Positions 1 through 8,053 of a stretch of DNA of 23,980 nt are shown one piece after another. The notes beneath the pieces were generated by a model, which saw only the letters and a list, made by a program, of their open reading frames with translations, made no database searches and had not been told where the DNA came from. Positions within the stretch are counted from its first letter, which is position 1, and each line of letters begins with the position of its first letter. The position numbers and the translations under genes are program-made. The stretch is from HGW-17 sp938004375 (GTDB taxonomy: Bacteria > Myxococcota_A > Polyangia > HGW-17): NCBI GenBank assembly GCA_036802685.1, contig DAIRVS010000057.1:1-23980 (forward strand), read 5' to 3'.

Positions 1-1863
1 GCCTTCGGTCCCGTGCCCCTGGTGAGCGTCTTCTCCCGCGCCGCCATCGAGCTCTCCCGCGGCTGCAACCAGGGCTGCCGGTTCTGCCAGGCCGGCATGA
101 CCTACCGGCCTTTTCGCGAGCGCCCGCCGCGCGAGGTGTTCGACCAGGCGGCCCGCGCCCTGGGCGAGCTCGGCCAGCAGGAGATCGGCCTCACCGCCCT
201 GTCCACCCTCGACTACACGGGCGTGGACACGCTCCTGACGAAGCTGGCCTGCGTCATCGGCGGCGCCGACGGCTCCCTGTCGGTGGCCTCCCTGCGGGCG
301 TACAACCTCTCCGAGGCCGTGGTGGAGGCCCTGCGCACCGGGCGCGGCGGCGGGCTCACCTTCGCCCCCGAGGCGGCGACCGACCGCCTGCGCAACGTCA
401 TCAACAAGAACGTGACGACCCAGGACCTGCTGGCCACGGTGGCCTTCGTGGCCGCGAAGGGCTACAGCCGCATCAAGTTGTACTTCATGTGCGGGCTGCC
501 CACCGAGACCGACGAGGACCTGCGCGCCATCGCCGAGCTGGGGCACCAGGTGCATCGCACCGCCCAGCGCGCCGCCGCCGGAAAGCCCCCCCGCGTCACG
601 TGCTCGGTGTCGAACTTCGTCCCGAAGCCCCACACGCCCTTCGAGACCCTGGCCATGACGCCGGTGGCCGCGCTGCGCGATAAGCACCGCCTCATCGAGT
701 CCTGCGCCAACCCCCGCGTCCTCTCCTTGCGCTTCCACAACCCCGTCGAGAGCGTGCTCGAGGCCGTGTTCTCCCGCGGCGACCGCACCCTGGGCCCCGT
801 CATCCTGGCGGCCTATCGCGCCGGCGCCCGCTTCGACGGCTGGCGCGACCACTTCCGCCCGGACCTGTGGACCCGCGCCTTCCAGGAGTGCGCCGTGGAC
901 CCCGAGGCCTTCCTGGCCGCGCGCTCCTGGGACGAACCGACCCCGTGGGGACAAGTCGACTGCGGGGTCTCCCGCGCCTTCCTGAAGGCCGAGCACGCCC
1001 GCGCGCTGGCCGGAGAGCCCACGCCCCCCTGCCTGGTATTCGACGGCTCCGGCCGGGACCTGGTGTGTCACGGCTGCGGGGTGGGCTGCGACACCCGGAC
1101 CGAGGCGGCCGCCAAGCGGGCGATCCTCGCGGAGATGGAGAGGGTCGACCTCCAGTCGCTTTCCGCCGGCCAGGGTGTCCAGACCTCGACGAGCCCCTGC
1201 CGCATCCTCCTGACCTATTCCAAGACGGGCCACGCGGTCTTCCTCTCGCACCTGGAGATGATCGATCACTTCCCCCGCATCCTGCGCGCCGCCGGTTTGG
1301 TCCCCCGCTACACCGAGGGCTTCCATCCCAAGCCGAAGATGACCTTCGGACCGGCCCTGGGCCACCGCACCGAGGGGGAGCGCGAGCTGCTCGAGGTCCA
1401 CCTGGAACGCGAGCCCGGCGACCCGGCCGAGGTGCTCGCGCGGCTCAACGCCAGCACGGTGCGGGACCTCACGTTCACCTCCCTCGAGCGCCTGCCCCCG
1501 GACGCGCCCGGGCTGGCCCGGCGCATCACCCACGCGGTGGTCGCCATCCGCCTCCCCGCCGACGCCGTGGACCCGGCCGAACTGCGGTTCCGCGTCGCCG
1601 CGCTCCTTTCGTCCCCCACCCTGGAACTGACCCGCTCCCACCCGGGAAAGCCGGACCGCATCTTCGACGCGCGCCCGTCGCTCTCCCACCTCGAGGTCGA
1701 GGAGCTCGGCCCCCGGGTGACGCTGCGGATGCACATCCGCAACCTGACCACCTCCCAGATCCGCCCGCAGGACGTGCTGGCGCTGTGCGCCCCCGACGTG
1801 GAGCCCGCCGACGTGGTCCTCGTTCGCGAGGGCTTCTTGCTGGAGTCGCTCCCGCCCCGATAA
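1..1863 (+). CDS. Radical SAM protein (TIGR03960-like) fused to TIGR03936/DUF2344 domain, 5'-truncated
   Basis: The reading frame is open from the first base and ends in TAA at 1861-1863, so the N-terminus (usually a B12-binding-like region in this family) lies outside the window. A CX3CX2C cluster (C-NQG-C-RF-C, bases 64-87) binds the 4Fe-4S cluster that cleaves S-adenosylmethionine. The radical SAM barrel follows to about residue 330 (numbered from base 13). A short cysteine group (CHGCGVGC, about bases 1066-1090) may bind metal. From about residue 395 the protein matches the 'radical SAM-linked' domain (RILLTYSKTGHAVFLSHLEM, then TEGFHPKPKM). In many bacteria these two parts are separate neighbouring genes, and fusions are also known. 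The substrate is not established; links to RNA modification have been suggested. The family call is confident, the function unknown. The GTG at base 13 is internal, not a start. Confidence 0.88.
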   Translation, partial: AFGPVPLVSVFSRAAIELSRGCNQGCRFCQAGMTYRPFRERPPREVFDQAARALGELGQQEIGLTALSTLDYTGVDTLLTKLACVIGGADGSLSVASLRAYNLSEAVVEALRTGRGGGLTFAPEAATDRLRNVINKNVTTQDLLATVAFVAAKGYSRIKLYFMCGLPTETDEDLRAIAELGHQVHRTAQRAAAGKPPRVTCSVSNFVPKPHTPFETLAMTPVAALRDKHRLIESCANPRVLSLRFHNPVESVLEAVFSRGDRTLGPVILAAYRAGARFDGWRDHFRPDLWTRAFQECAVDPEAFLAARSWDEPTPWGQVDCGVSRAFLKAEHARALAGEPTPPCLVFDGSGRDLVCHGCGVGCDTRTEAAAKRAILAEMERVDLQSLSAGQGVQTSTSPCRILLTYSKTGHAVFLSHLEMIDHFPRILRAAGLVPRYTEGFHPKPKMTFGPALGHRTEGERELLEVHLEREPGDPAEVLARLNASTVRDLTFTSLERLPPDAPGLARRITHAVVAIRLPADAVDPAELRFRVAALLSSPTLELTRSHPGKPDRIFDARPSLSHLEVEELGPRVTLRMHIRNLTTSQIRPQDVLALCAPDVEPADVVLVREGFLLESLPPR

Positions 1864-1938
1864 GGGACACCCGCAAAAGGGCGCCCCGTCAGAGGGAACC
1901 TAATGACCGGATTGATCCCGTGAGGTGGGGAAGATCCT

Positions 1939-1958
1939 GATTTCGATTTCGATTTCGA
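1939..1958. repeat. Hexanucleotide tract (GATTTC)3GA between convergent genes
   Basis: Three perfect copies of GATTTC plus GA lie in the 114-base gap between the radical SAM gene and the convergent PilZ/PEGA gene. Short inverted arms GATCC (1933-1937) and GGATC (1962-1966) flank it. The same unit recurs at 7897-7910 and in the 14712-15080 structure. The rest of the gap shows no gene and no clear intrinsic terminator. Confidence 0.85.
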
Positions 1959-1977
1959 CCTGGATCCCGATCGACCG

Positions 1978-3960
1978 TTAATTCTTGATCAATTTCCTGA
2001 ATATGTCGAAGCTCTTGACGCGGGTGCGGGTGTTCCACTTGGGATCGTCGCCGCGGACCTCGAAGGATTCGTCCTTGTAGCCGGGCAACTTGATCTCGAC
2101 CTTCCAGATTTCCTGGGGCTTGTCGTAGGTCCGCGAGATGGTGGAGTTGCCGATCTTCTCGCCGTCGATGATGACGACCGCGCCCTTGGGATCGGTCTGG
2201 ACCAGGATGCGACGCGGATAGGCGGCCAACTGCTTGTGGACGTCGGTCTTCTGCGTGAGCTTGGGGATAAACTCCGAGGCCGGAACGCCGTCGGGGTGCT
2301 CGAAGGCGATGGTGATGCCGCGGCCGGCCTTGTAGCAGAACGTGGCCGGGGTCTTTTCGGTCATCTTCTCGAGATTGATCGTGAGCGCGGCGCCGGACGG
2401 CACCGAGGTCACGGCGATGGCGAACTCGCCATCGGGGCAGGTCTTGTCCGGGGCCATGTCGGGCGGGGCGACGACCAGGGGCTCCATGGCCATCTCGGGC
2501 TCGGGCGCCATCTCGGGTTCCACCGGCGTGGCGTCCTTGACGGGTTCGGGCGCCATCTCGGGCTCCATGGCCATCTCGGGCTCGGGCGCCATCTCAGGCT
2601 CCATGGCCATCTCGGGCTCGGGCGCCATTTCAGGCTCCATGGCCATGTCCGGGGTCGTGGGCTGCTCGGTCCCGGCAGGCTTCTGGGCGTCCTTCTGGGA
2701 GGGCCGCAGGAACTTCCAGTAGTAGAATCCCCCCCCGGCCAGGGCCAGGAGGAGGATCACCAGCAAAATCCACATGCCGGCGCCGCTCTTGGTCTCTTCC
2801 TCGTAGACGCGCACGGGGACCTTCTTATCGGGCGCCTTGTCCCGGCCGCGATCCTTGACCACGGCGGCCGCGTCCTGTTCGGCTTTTGCGGGCTTCCCGG
2901 CGGCCGCCGGAGCAGCGCCGGTGCCGCCCTTGCCAGCCAGCAGCGCGTTGTCGATCTCGTCGAACAACTCCTTGTCATCAAGTTCCTTTTCGGCCTTGTG
3001 GGTGGGCTTGGCCTCCAGATGCGGATGAGGGATTTCTGGGCCGTCGGCCTCCTCGGCGGACATGGGCTTGGGCAGTCGCAGACCGCCCGTGTCCCCGTCC
3101 TCGTGGAGCACGGACTTGGAGGACATTTCCTTGAGCTCGGCCAGGACGTCGCTGACCTCGGAGGCCACCTGCGACTTCGCCTCGACCGGGCGCACGGCCG
3201 TGGGGAGATCATCTTCCTCTGGCTCGGGCGCCGACACCGGGGCGGACTCCTCGTTCTTGAGGGTCGACTTCAGGTCGAACGGCTCGCGGATCTCGCTCAT
3301 GGGAAGGAGTGGAGCGGCCGCCTGGGGCAAGGGCGTGGCTTCCTCGTCCATGCTTTTCTTCGGCTCGGGCAGCGAGGGGACCTCGTCCATGGGACGGTCC
3401 AGATCCAGGGAGGCCCCGGCCTTCTGCAGGGGGGCATCGAGGTCCACGGGAGCGTCGAGGTCCAGCTTCGGGAGGGGCTTGGGCTGGGAGCCCGCAACCT
3501 CGCCGGACACCGCCTCGTCGTGGACGCTCTCGCGCAGGGCGTTGAGGACGTCCATGGAGGCGACCCGCGTCTTCTCCTGCTGCTGTCCGGGAGAGGTGAC
3601 CTGGCCGGCCTCGGCCGGGCCATCGGACTCGCTGCCGGCGTCGCTGCCCTTGAGGGCGAGGATGCGCGTGAGGATGGAGATGCTCTCGTCGTCGAGGGAG
3701 TCGTAGCGCAGGCCCATGCCGGCCGGGGCGCCGCGGCGGGCGGGGTCGTGCTCCCGCGTCCAGACCACGGTGCCCATTCCCTTGAGCAGGGCGCCGCCGT
3801 TCTGCAACTTGAACTCGAAGTCCACCAGGGAACCCACGGAGAGGGGCTTCTTGGTCCGAACGAAGATCCCGCCCTGGCTGACGTAGACCCCGTAACGCTC
3901 GACGAATTCCTCCAAGGTGTCTGCCTTGAATTTGATGGTCAGTTTCACTGGCGTCGGCAT
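1978..3960 (-). CDS. PilZ-like domain protein with membrane segment, Glu-Pro-Met repeats and C-terminal PEGA-like domains
   Basis: The start is the ATG at 3960 (MPTPVKLTIKFKAD), preceded by AAGGTG; an in-frame ATG at 4053 adds 31 residues with no domain match and was not used. The product has 660 residues. Residues 1-105 resemble the myxobacterial-type PilZ domain (TIGR02266). The usual RxxxR and (D/N)xSxxG c-di-GMP signature is incomplete: the site reads YVSQGG and no RxxxR precedes it, so nucleotide binding is doubtful. Residues 105-390 are acidic, proline-rich and probably disordered. One hydrophobic helix (MWILLVILLLALAGGGFYYW, about 395-415) should span the inner membrane. A repeat of EPEMAPEPEMAM follows (about 435-495). 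The last 160 residues contain two PEGA-like beta modules (VPSGAALTINLE; DPKGAVVIIDGEKIG), probably periplasmic. It lies downstream of the zinc-ribbon membrane protein and is probably co-transcribed. The role may be transmembrane signalling or envelope anchoring. Confidence 0.8.
   Translation of the reverse strand: MPTPVKLTIKFKADTLEEFVERYGVYVSQGGIFVRTKKPLSVGSLVDFEFKLQNGGALLKGMGTVVWTREHDPARRGAPAGMGLRYDSLDDESISILTRILALKGSDAGSESDGPAEAGQVTSPGQQQEKTRVASMDVLNALRESVHDEAVSGEVAGSQPKPLPKLDLDAPVDLDAPLQKAGASLDLDRPMDEVPSLPEPKKSMDEEATPLPQAAAPLLPMSEIREPFDLKSTLKNEESAPVSAPEPEEDDLPTAVRPVEAKSQVASEVSDVLAELKEMSSKSVLHEDGDTGGLRLPKPMSAEEADGPEIPHPHLEAKPTHKAEKELDDKELFDEIDNALLAGKGGTGAAPAAAGKPAKAEQDAAAVVKDRGRDKAPDKKVPVRVYEEETKSGAGMWILLVILLLALAGGGFYYWKFLRPSQKDAQKPAGTEQPTTPDMAMEPEMAPEPEMAMEPEMAPEPEMAMEPEMAPEPVKDATPVEPEMAPEPEMAMEPLVVAPPDMAPDKTCPDGEFAIAVTSVPSGAALTINLEKMTEKTPATFCYKAGRGITIAFEHPDGVPASEFIPKLTQKTDVHKQLAAYPRRILVQTDPKGAVVIIDGEKIGNSTISRTYDKPQEIWKVEIKLPGYKDESFEVRGDDPKWNTRTRVKSFDIFRKLIKN
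2546..2653 (-). repeat. Three tandem 36-bp repeats inside the PilZ/PEGA gene
   Basis: Units at 2546-2581, 2582-2617 and 2618-2653 are nearly identical; the first two differ at one position and the third diverges at its end. They encode the 12-residue unit EPEMAPEPEMAM. A related partial copy lies at about 2482-2520. Because the unit is a multiple of three, gain or loss of copies would keep the frame. Confidence 0.85.
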
Positions 3961-4058
3961 CGAATCACCTTCACTCCACGGGACAGTATGAGCCGGCTCG
4001 CGCAAGCTGGCCCGGTTCGGAAGAATGTACCAAATCCGGGTCGAGACGGCCACATATT

Positions 4059-4074
4059 GGTTGAAAAATCAACC
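4059..4074. other. 16-base hairpin at the stop codon of the zinc-ribbon gene
   Basis: A perfect inverted repeat (GGTTGA, four-base loop, TCAACC read on the minus strand) overlaps the TAG stop of the upstream gene. It lacks a following U-run, so it is not a standard terminator. It may weaken read-through into the PilZ/PEGA gene or protect an mRNA end. The rest of the 113-base gap (3961-4073) holds the ribosome site of the next gene and no convincing promoter. Confidence 0.45.
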
Positions 4075-5150
4075 TAGACGGGCTTCTTCTGCAGCAGCCC
4101 CTGCCACTTCTCGCCCATGTATCCGCCCAACGATGCCATGGAGGCGTACGTCGGGAACATGATCAGCAACTGGAACACCATGTAATTGCCGCCGGCCCCG
4201 AAAAACAACCCGTTGCGCACGATGAGCAGGATGACCACGAGCACGCCGGCGGTCATCGACTCTTTGATGGTGATGCCCGGGGAGAGCCGGGAGGAGATGA
4301 GGCCGCCGATAAAAAAGGCGAGGGCCTCGAGGAAGAAGAGTCCCCAGAAGGCCAGGCTCAGCATCTTCATACGCTCGTCTTCCTTCTGGATGGAGCCGAT
4401 GATCTTGATGGCGTCCTCGGCGGGCGTGGTGAAGTTGTTCTTGAACGCATACACGAGTTGTTCCGGGCTGGCCTTCGCGTTGCTCAAGAGCTTTTCCAGC
4501 ACGTCCAGGCCGGTCTCGGTGTAGAACAGGAACCAAGGCTTATGGACGTCGGTGAAGAACAGCGCCATGGATTTGCGCAGGGTCTGGCCGTTCTCGAAGC
4601 GGACCTCGAGGTCATGGAAGCCTTCGCGGGGGCAAGCGGGGGGCATGAACGCGACGTTGTCCTCGGCGGGGATCTTGAGCCGGTTCATGGGCACGCCGAA
4701 GGGCATGAGCACCTCGGCCTTGAGCGGCGCCGCGGCCTGCTTCATCACGGGCACCACCTGGCCGCAGACCTTGATCGTCACGGCGTGGGGGGCGGTGAGG
4801 GACTCGTACCCCATGGTACGGATGGAGACCTGTACCGGCTCGTCCACGGGCGCCAGGACCCACTCGGGAGACAGGCTGGCCACCCCAGGAGCGTCGAGCC
4901 GGGCGGATTCGGGCGTCTGCATGAAAGTCAGGTCCATTCCGATGAACTTGAAGCCGAAAATGGTGGCCGAGGAGAGCAGGAAGATGACGATCATCCCCAC
5001 GATCGCCCACTTGATCTCGAAGCTGGAGCCGATGGTCTCGGCCATCACCTGGGCCTCGTCCCCCATGGGAAGCACCCGGCCGCACTCCGAGCAGAACGGG
5101 ATGGACCCGCTATTGGCATGGTTACAAAAAGGGCATTGAATCTGGCTCAT
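4074..5150 (-). CDS. Zinc-ribbon multi-pass membrane protein of unknown function
   Basis: The start is the ATG at 5150 (MSQIQCPFC), with AGGAG six bases upstream; the longer open frame to 5315 would run through the promoter and was rejected. The product has 358 residues. The N-terminus carries a Cys4 zinc ribbon (C6, C9, C20, C23; CPFCN and CSECG). A membrane helix follows at about 49-71 (WAIVGMIVIFLLSSATIFGF). A soluble domain of about 185 residues, rich in beta-strand-like segments, presumably faces the periplasm. Three further hydrophobic segments occur at about 263-283, 298-317 and 322-342, and the protein ends in a short basic tail. The ribbon should be cytoplasmic. No enzyme motif was recognised. 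It is the first gene of a unit with the PilZ/PEGA protein, so the two may act together at the inner membrane; this is inference. Confidence 0.75.
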   Translation of the reverse strand: MSQIQCPFCNHANSGSIPFCSECGRVLPMGDEAQVMAETIGSSFEIKWAIVGMIVIFLLSSATIFGFKFIGMDLTFMQTPESARLDAPGVASLSPEWVLAPVDEPVQVSIRTMGYESLTAPHAVTIKVCGQVVPVMKQAAAPLKAEVLMPFGVPMNRLKIPAEDNVAFMPPACPREGFHDLEVRFENGQTLRKSMALFFTDVHKPWFLFYTETGLDVLEKLLSNAKASPEQLVYAFKNNFTTPAEDAIKIIGSIQKEDERMKMLSLAFWGLFFLEALAFFIGGLISSRLSPGITIKESMTAGVLVVILLIVRNGLFFGAGGNYMVFQLLIMFPTYASMASLGGYMGEKWQGLLQKKPV

Positions 5151-5216
5151 GGCTGGCTCCTGGCGGTAATACGCACAACTCACCCGTGATGCGCGTAGGG
5201 CCGAATCTGTCGCGCA

Positions 5217-5245
5217 ATTAAAGAAAATAAATCCTGTGAAGTCAA
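5217..5245 (-). promoter_or_regulatory. Sigma70-type promoter for the zinc-ribbon/PilZ unit
   Basis: On the minus strand TTGACT (5245-5240) is separated by exactly 17 bases from TTTAAT (5222-5217). The expected transcript starts near 5210, giving a leader of about 60 bases before the ATG at 5150. The surrounding DNA is clearly AT-richer than the genes. The 5151-5297 gap is divergent and must also hold the tamB promoter, for which I see only a weak candidate (TTGTGA near 5263). Confidence 0.62.
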
Positions 5246-5297
5246 GAGCATTCACCAAGTGTTGTGAGCGGAGGAAAATTCCACTAATAATGGTCCG

Positions 5298-7880
5298 ATG
5301 GAACGAGCCCCCCACCGAGCCGCCAAAGACCGTCGTGTCACCAGCCGCTTCTGGCTGGCGGCCGGCTGCGCGCTGGCGGTCTGGTTCGCGTGTCCGGGGC
5401 AGGCGACCGCGGGACCGGCGACCGGCACGCTCCGCCCGACCCCAGTTCTGGAGTCCCTGCTGGGCGGAAGGCTCACGCGGTCCTCAAACCGCCTGCGGTC
5501 CCCGACGGTGACCGCTAGCCGGACACGACGGGGCGGTCTCACGGTGCTCAAAGCCACTTTCCGTCGACACCCGTTTCAACTCCCCGCCCACCTCGGAAGT
5601 CAGCAAGGCTTCCTCACCGGCGAGGTGACGGCCACCACCGGCCAGCCGGACGCGACAAACTGGCGGTCGTTCGCCCGTGGTTTTCGCAGCTTCCGAGGCC
5701 GGCTGGTCTTCCATGACCTGAGCTCCCCGGTCTTCCGCAACCTCGGCGATGTCGTATTGTTGTTCGCTCCGGGACCTCGCGGCCAGAGCCTGATCTCCGG
5801 GGACATCGGCTCGATCCACCGGTTCTCGGGATCCCTGGAGGAGGGCCGATGGCAGGTGAACCTGGACTTCGTCGGCCTGCAACTCGAGCGACACCTGCCC
5901 ACGCGCTACAGCCGATACCCCCTCTCGATCACCGGGACCATCCGGTTCGCATTCGATCAGGCGCCGCGACTGTCGGTCCGCGTGGCCGGTCTGCTGGTCC
6001 TGGTCCCCGCGCTCTTCGAGGGTCGCCCGGACGCCGCCATCCGCAACGCGGCGCCCTTCGACCTGCGGTTCGGATCCGACGGTGTGCACCTGGATCAAGT
6101 CCCCATGGATCTGGGCGGGAACCCCGTCACCGTCAACGGCACCGTCTCCCCGACGCGGCTCGCGCTCTCGGTCCGCGGCACGCTCGACGCGCGGCGCATG
6201 AACTTTTTATACCCCGCCCATGTCACCTCGGTGGACGGCGGGGGGCCACTCTACCTGGCCATCACCGGCTCCCCCCTCGTCCCCGAGCTCGCCGGCAGCC
6301 TGCGCATTCCCCGCGCCACGGTGATCCTCGCCGACGCGCGGGTGCGCCTGCGGCTCGACCAACTCGAGGTCACCAAGCTGCCCTCCTGCCTGCGCGTGTC
6401 GGCCAACCTCGCCGGTCAGGCGGGCAGCCCCCTGCGCGTGGCGGGCTTCGTCGAGTTCACCGATGCGGGCCCCGAGTTCCGCGACCTCTCCCTGGCGGGC
6501 GAAGTGCCCCATGAGATCATGATGTATTTCCTCGGGCGCCACTTCGCCGAGCTCCAGGGCTCGGCCCAACTCAAAGCGATGGTGAACGGGCCTCCGTCGG
6601 CCCCGCGCGCCAGCGGCACCCTCACCGCACGCCAGGTCGAACTGCGGGTGCGCGGCCTGTCCCAAAGCGTGATCCTCCAGCACGGGATCATCCACTTCCG
6701 CAACGAGGAACTCCGGCTGGAGCGGTTCGTCCTGGGATACGAAGACGGCGACTTCAGGGTCGCAGGGAAGGTGCGCCTCCTCCCCACGGTGTTCTGGGAC
6801 CTCGAGATCGCCGGCAACGCCATCCCCTACTCGATCCCGACGGTCTTCACCTCGGAGATGAACACCAGCCTGACCCTGCGCGGTCCCGCGGGCGCCACCG
6901 AGCTCGCGGGCAAGGTGGACCTGATCTCGGGCCGGTACATCCAGCAGTACGACGTGATCAAGCAGATCCTCACCGTGCACCGCTTCCACGAAGCCGAGCG
7001 CCCGATCTGGCAGGCCATCCCCGGCCTGGCCGATACCCGGCTGGCGATCTCGCTCCTGAACACGGGGGAGCTCGAGGTCGAGAACAACGTCGCCAATCTC
7101 CAACTCGACGGGCTCATGTCGGTGACGGGCACCCTGGCCGAACCCCGCCTGCAGGGACAACTGACCGTCAACCTGGGGACGTTCAAAATCCCGTTCTTCC
7201 GGGGACAGTACGAAGTGGACGAGGGCACCATCAACTTCGATCTCACCCGCGAGCCGTTCCTGAACATCCGGGGCACCACCATGGTCGAGGATCTCAACGG
7301 TGACGAGGTGCTCGTCAAGTTGCATCTCTCCGGACCGCTGGACCGCGTCGACTTCACGCTCACCAGCGTCCCGGACATGGAGCAGGGGCAGATCGTCATG
7401 CTCCTGGCGGCTGGACGCACCACCGAGGACATCCGCGCGGCCTGGCGCGGCAGCCCCAAGGACGGCACCGGCCTCGGCTCCGGCGGCTTCAACCTCCTCG
7501 ATTACTACGACGAGCCCATCAAGCAGGTCACCGGAGACTTCCTCTCGATGCTGGTGGCCAACCCGATCAAGATGGTCACCCGGCTCGACCTGTTCCGCCT
7601 GGAGCTGGGCAGCGACTCGCTGCAGGTGCGCATGAGCAAGACCTTCCTGCGCCACGTTACGATGAAGGGCGAGGTCGAGGTCGGCTTTTTGGGGCGCAAC
7701 CGCCAGGAGGGCGGCCTGCAGATCAAGTTCTTCGACCAACTCTGGCTCGAGGGCATCCTGCGCCGCTACATCCCCGACGTGAACCAGTACGAATACGAGG
7801 AGCCCCTCAAGGGCCGCGTCGAGTTGCGGTATCGCATGCGCTTCCGCGGCGACCCGAAGGACATCCTCGGGTTTTGGTGA
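5298..7880 (+). CDS. tamB: TamB-like translocation/assembly module protein (DUF490)
   Basis: The protein has 860 residues and starts at the ATG at 5298. A GGAGG at 5271-5275 is rather far upstream for that codon, so the exact start is less certain. A basic N-terminus and hydrophobic helix (RFWLAAGCALAVWFACPGQATAG) form a signal peptide or anchor. The long middle part consists of repeated beta-strand segments typical of AsmA/TamB-like lipid-transport or chaperone grooves. The C-terminal 330 residues match the TamB domain: GTLAEPRLQGQLTVNLGTFK, then YEVDEGTINFDLTREPFLNI, then SVPDMEQGQIVMLLAAGRT. TamB-family proteins bridge inner and outer membranes and aid outer-membrane protein assembly or phospholipid traffic. 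It is shorter than E. coli TamB (about 1,260 residues). No TamA/BamA-type gene lies beside it. The family call is confident; the gene symbol is by similarity. Confidence 0.82.
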   Translation: MERAPHRAAKDRRVTSRFWLAAGCALAVWFACPGQATAGPATGTLRPTPVLESLLGGRLTRSSNRLRSPTVTASRTRRGGLTVLKATFRRHPFQLPAHLGSQQGFLTGEVTATTGQPDATNWRSFARGFRSFRGRLVFHDLSSPVFRNLGDVVLLFAPGPRGQSLISGDIGSIHRFSGSLEEGRWQVNLDFVGLQLERHLPTRYSRYPLSITGTIRFAFDQAPRLSVRVAGLLVLVPALFEGRPDAAIRNAAPFDLRFGSDGVHLDQVPMDLGGNPVTVNGTVSPTRLALSVRGTLDARRMNFLYPAHVTSVDGGGPLYLAITGSPLVPELAGSLRIPRATVILADARVRLRLDQLEVTKLPSCLRVSANLAGQAGSPLRVAGFVEFTDAGPEFRDLSLAGEVPHEIMMYFLGRHFAELQGSAQLKAMVNGPPSAPRASGTLTARQVELRVRGLSQSVILQHGIIHFRNEELRLERFVLGYEDGDFRVAGKVRLLPTVFWDLEIAGNAIPYSIPTVFTSEMNTSLTLRGPAGATELAGKVDLISGRYIQQYDVIKQILTVHRFHEAERPIWQAIPGLADTRLAISLLNTGELEVENNVANLQLDGLMSVTGTLAEPRLQGQLTVNLGTFKIPFFRGQYEVDEGTINFDLTREPFLNIRGTTMVEDLNGDEVLVKLHLSGPLDRVDFTLTSVPDMEQGQIVMLLAAGRTTEDIRAAWRGSPKDGTGLGSGGFNLLDYYDEPIKQVTGDFLSMLVANPIKMVTRLDLFRLELGSDSLQVRMSKTFLRHVTMKGEVEVGFLGRNRQEGGLQIKFFDQLWLEGILRRYIPDVNQYEYEEPLKGRVELRYRMRFRGDPKDILGFW

Positions 7881-7896
7881 CAGAGTCCTTGACCGT

Positions 7897-7910
7897 AATT
7901 TCGATTTCGA
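7897..7910. repeat. Short hexanucleotide tract downstream of tamB
   Basis: AATTTCGATTTCGA, about two copies of the TTTCGA unit, begins 17 bases after the tamB stop. It is the same unit as the tracts at 1939 and 14712-15080. It sits in a 173-base gap that otherwise holds the hairpin at 7960-7985 and the ribosome site of the next gene. Confidence 0.7.
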
Positions 7911-7959
7911 CGGAAGAGGGCGCAACACATGCTTGCTTTGTCGAATGTGGTGTCCAATC

Positions 7960-7985
7960 CTGGTGACCATGATGATGTCAACCAG
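7960..7985 (+). terminator. Possible stem-loop terminator after tamB (no U-run)
   Basis: CTGGTGAC pairs with GTC-A-ACCAG, giving eight base pairs with one bulged A around a nine-base loop. It lies 80 bases past the tamB stop. There is no poly-U tail, so it would need Rho or act only as an RNA-stabilising structure. Confidence 0.3.
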
Positions 7986-8053
7986 AACCTCTTGCGATCT
8001 CCCTGGGCGGACCGGGTTTACATCCCCCGGGGTTTCATCGTAAGGTGGCGGAC

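Noticed and set aside
2236..4077. Plus-strand open frame opposite the PilZ/PEGA gene
   Set aside because: The translation is His/Gly/Leu repeats generated by the complementary strand of the Glu-Pro-Met repeat; the minus-strand gene has recognisable domains and a ribosome site.
5151..5315. N-terminal extension of the zinc-ribbon protein to 5315
   Set aside because: The extension would cover a well-spaced TTGACT-N17-TTTAAT promoter and has no domain; ATG 5150 has AGGAG and begins directly with the zinc ribbon.
6207..7970. Long minus-strand open frame opposite tamB
   Set aside because: It is a shadow of the TamB coding sequence in GC-rich DNA; no motif, and it runs past the tamB stop into the hexamer tract.
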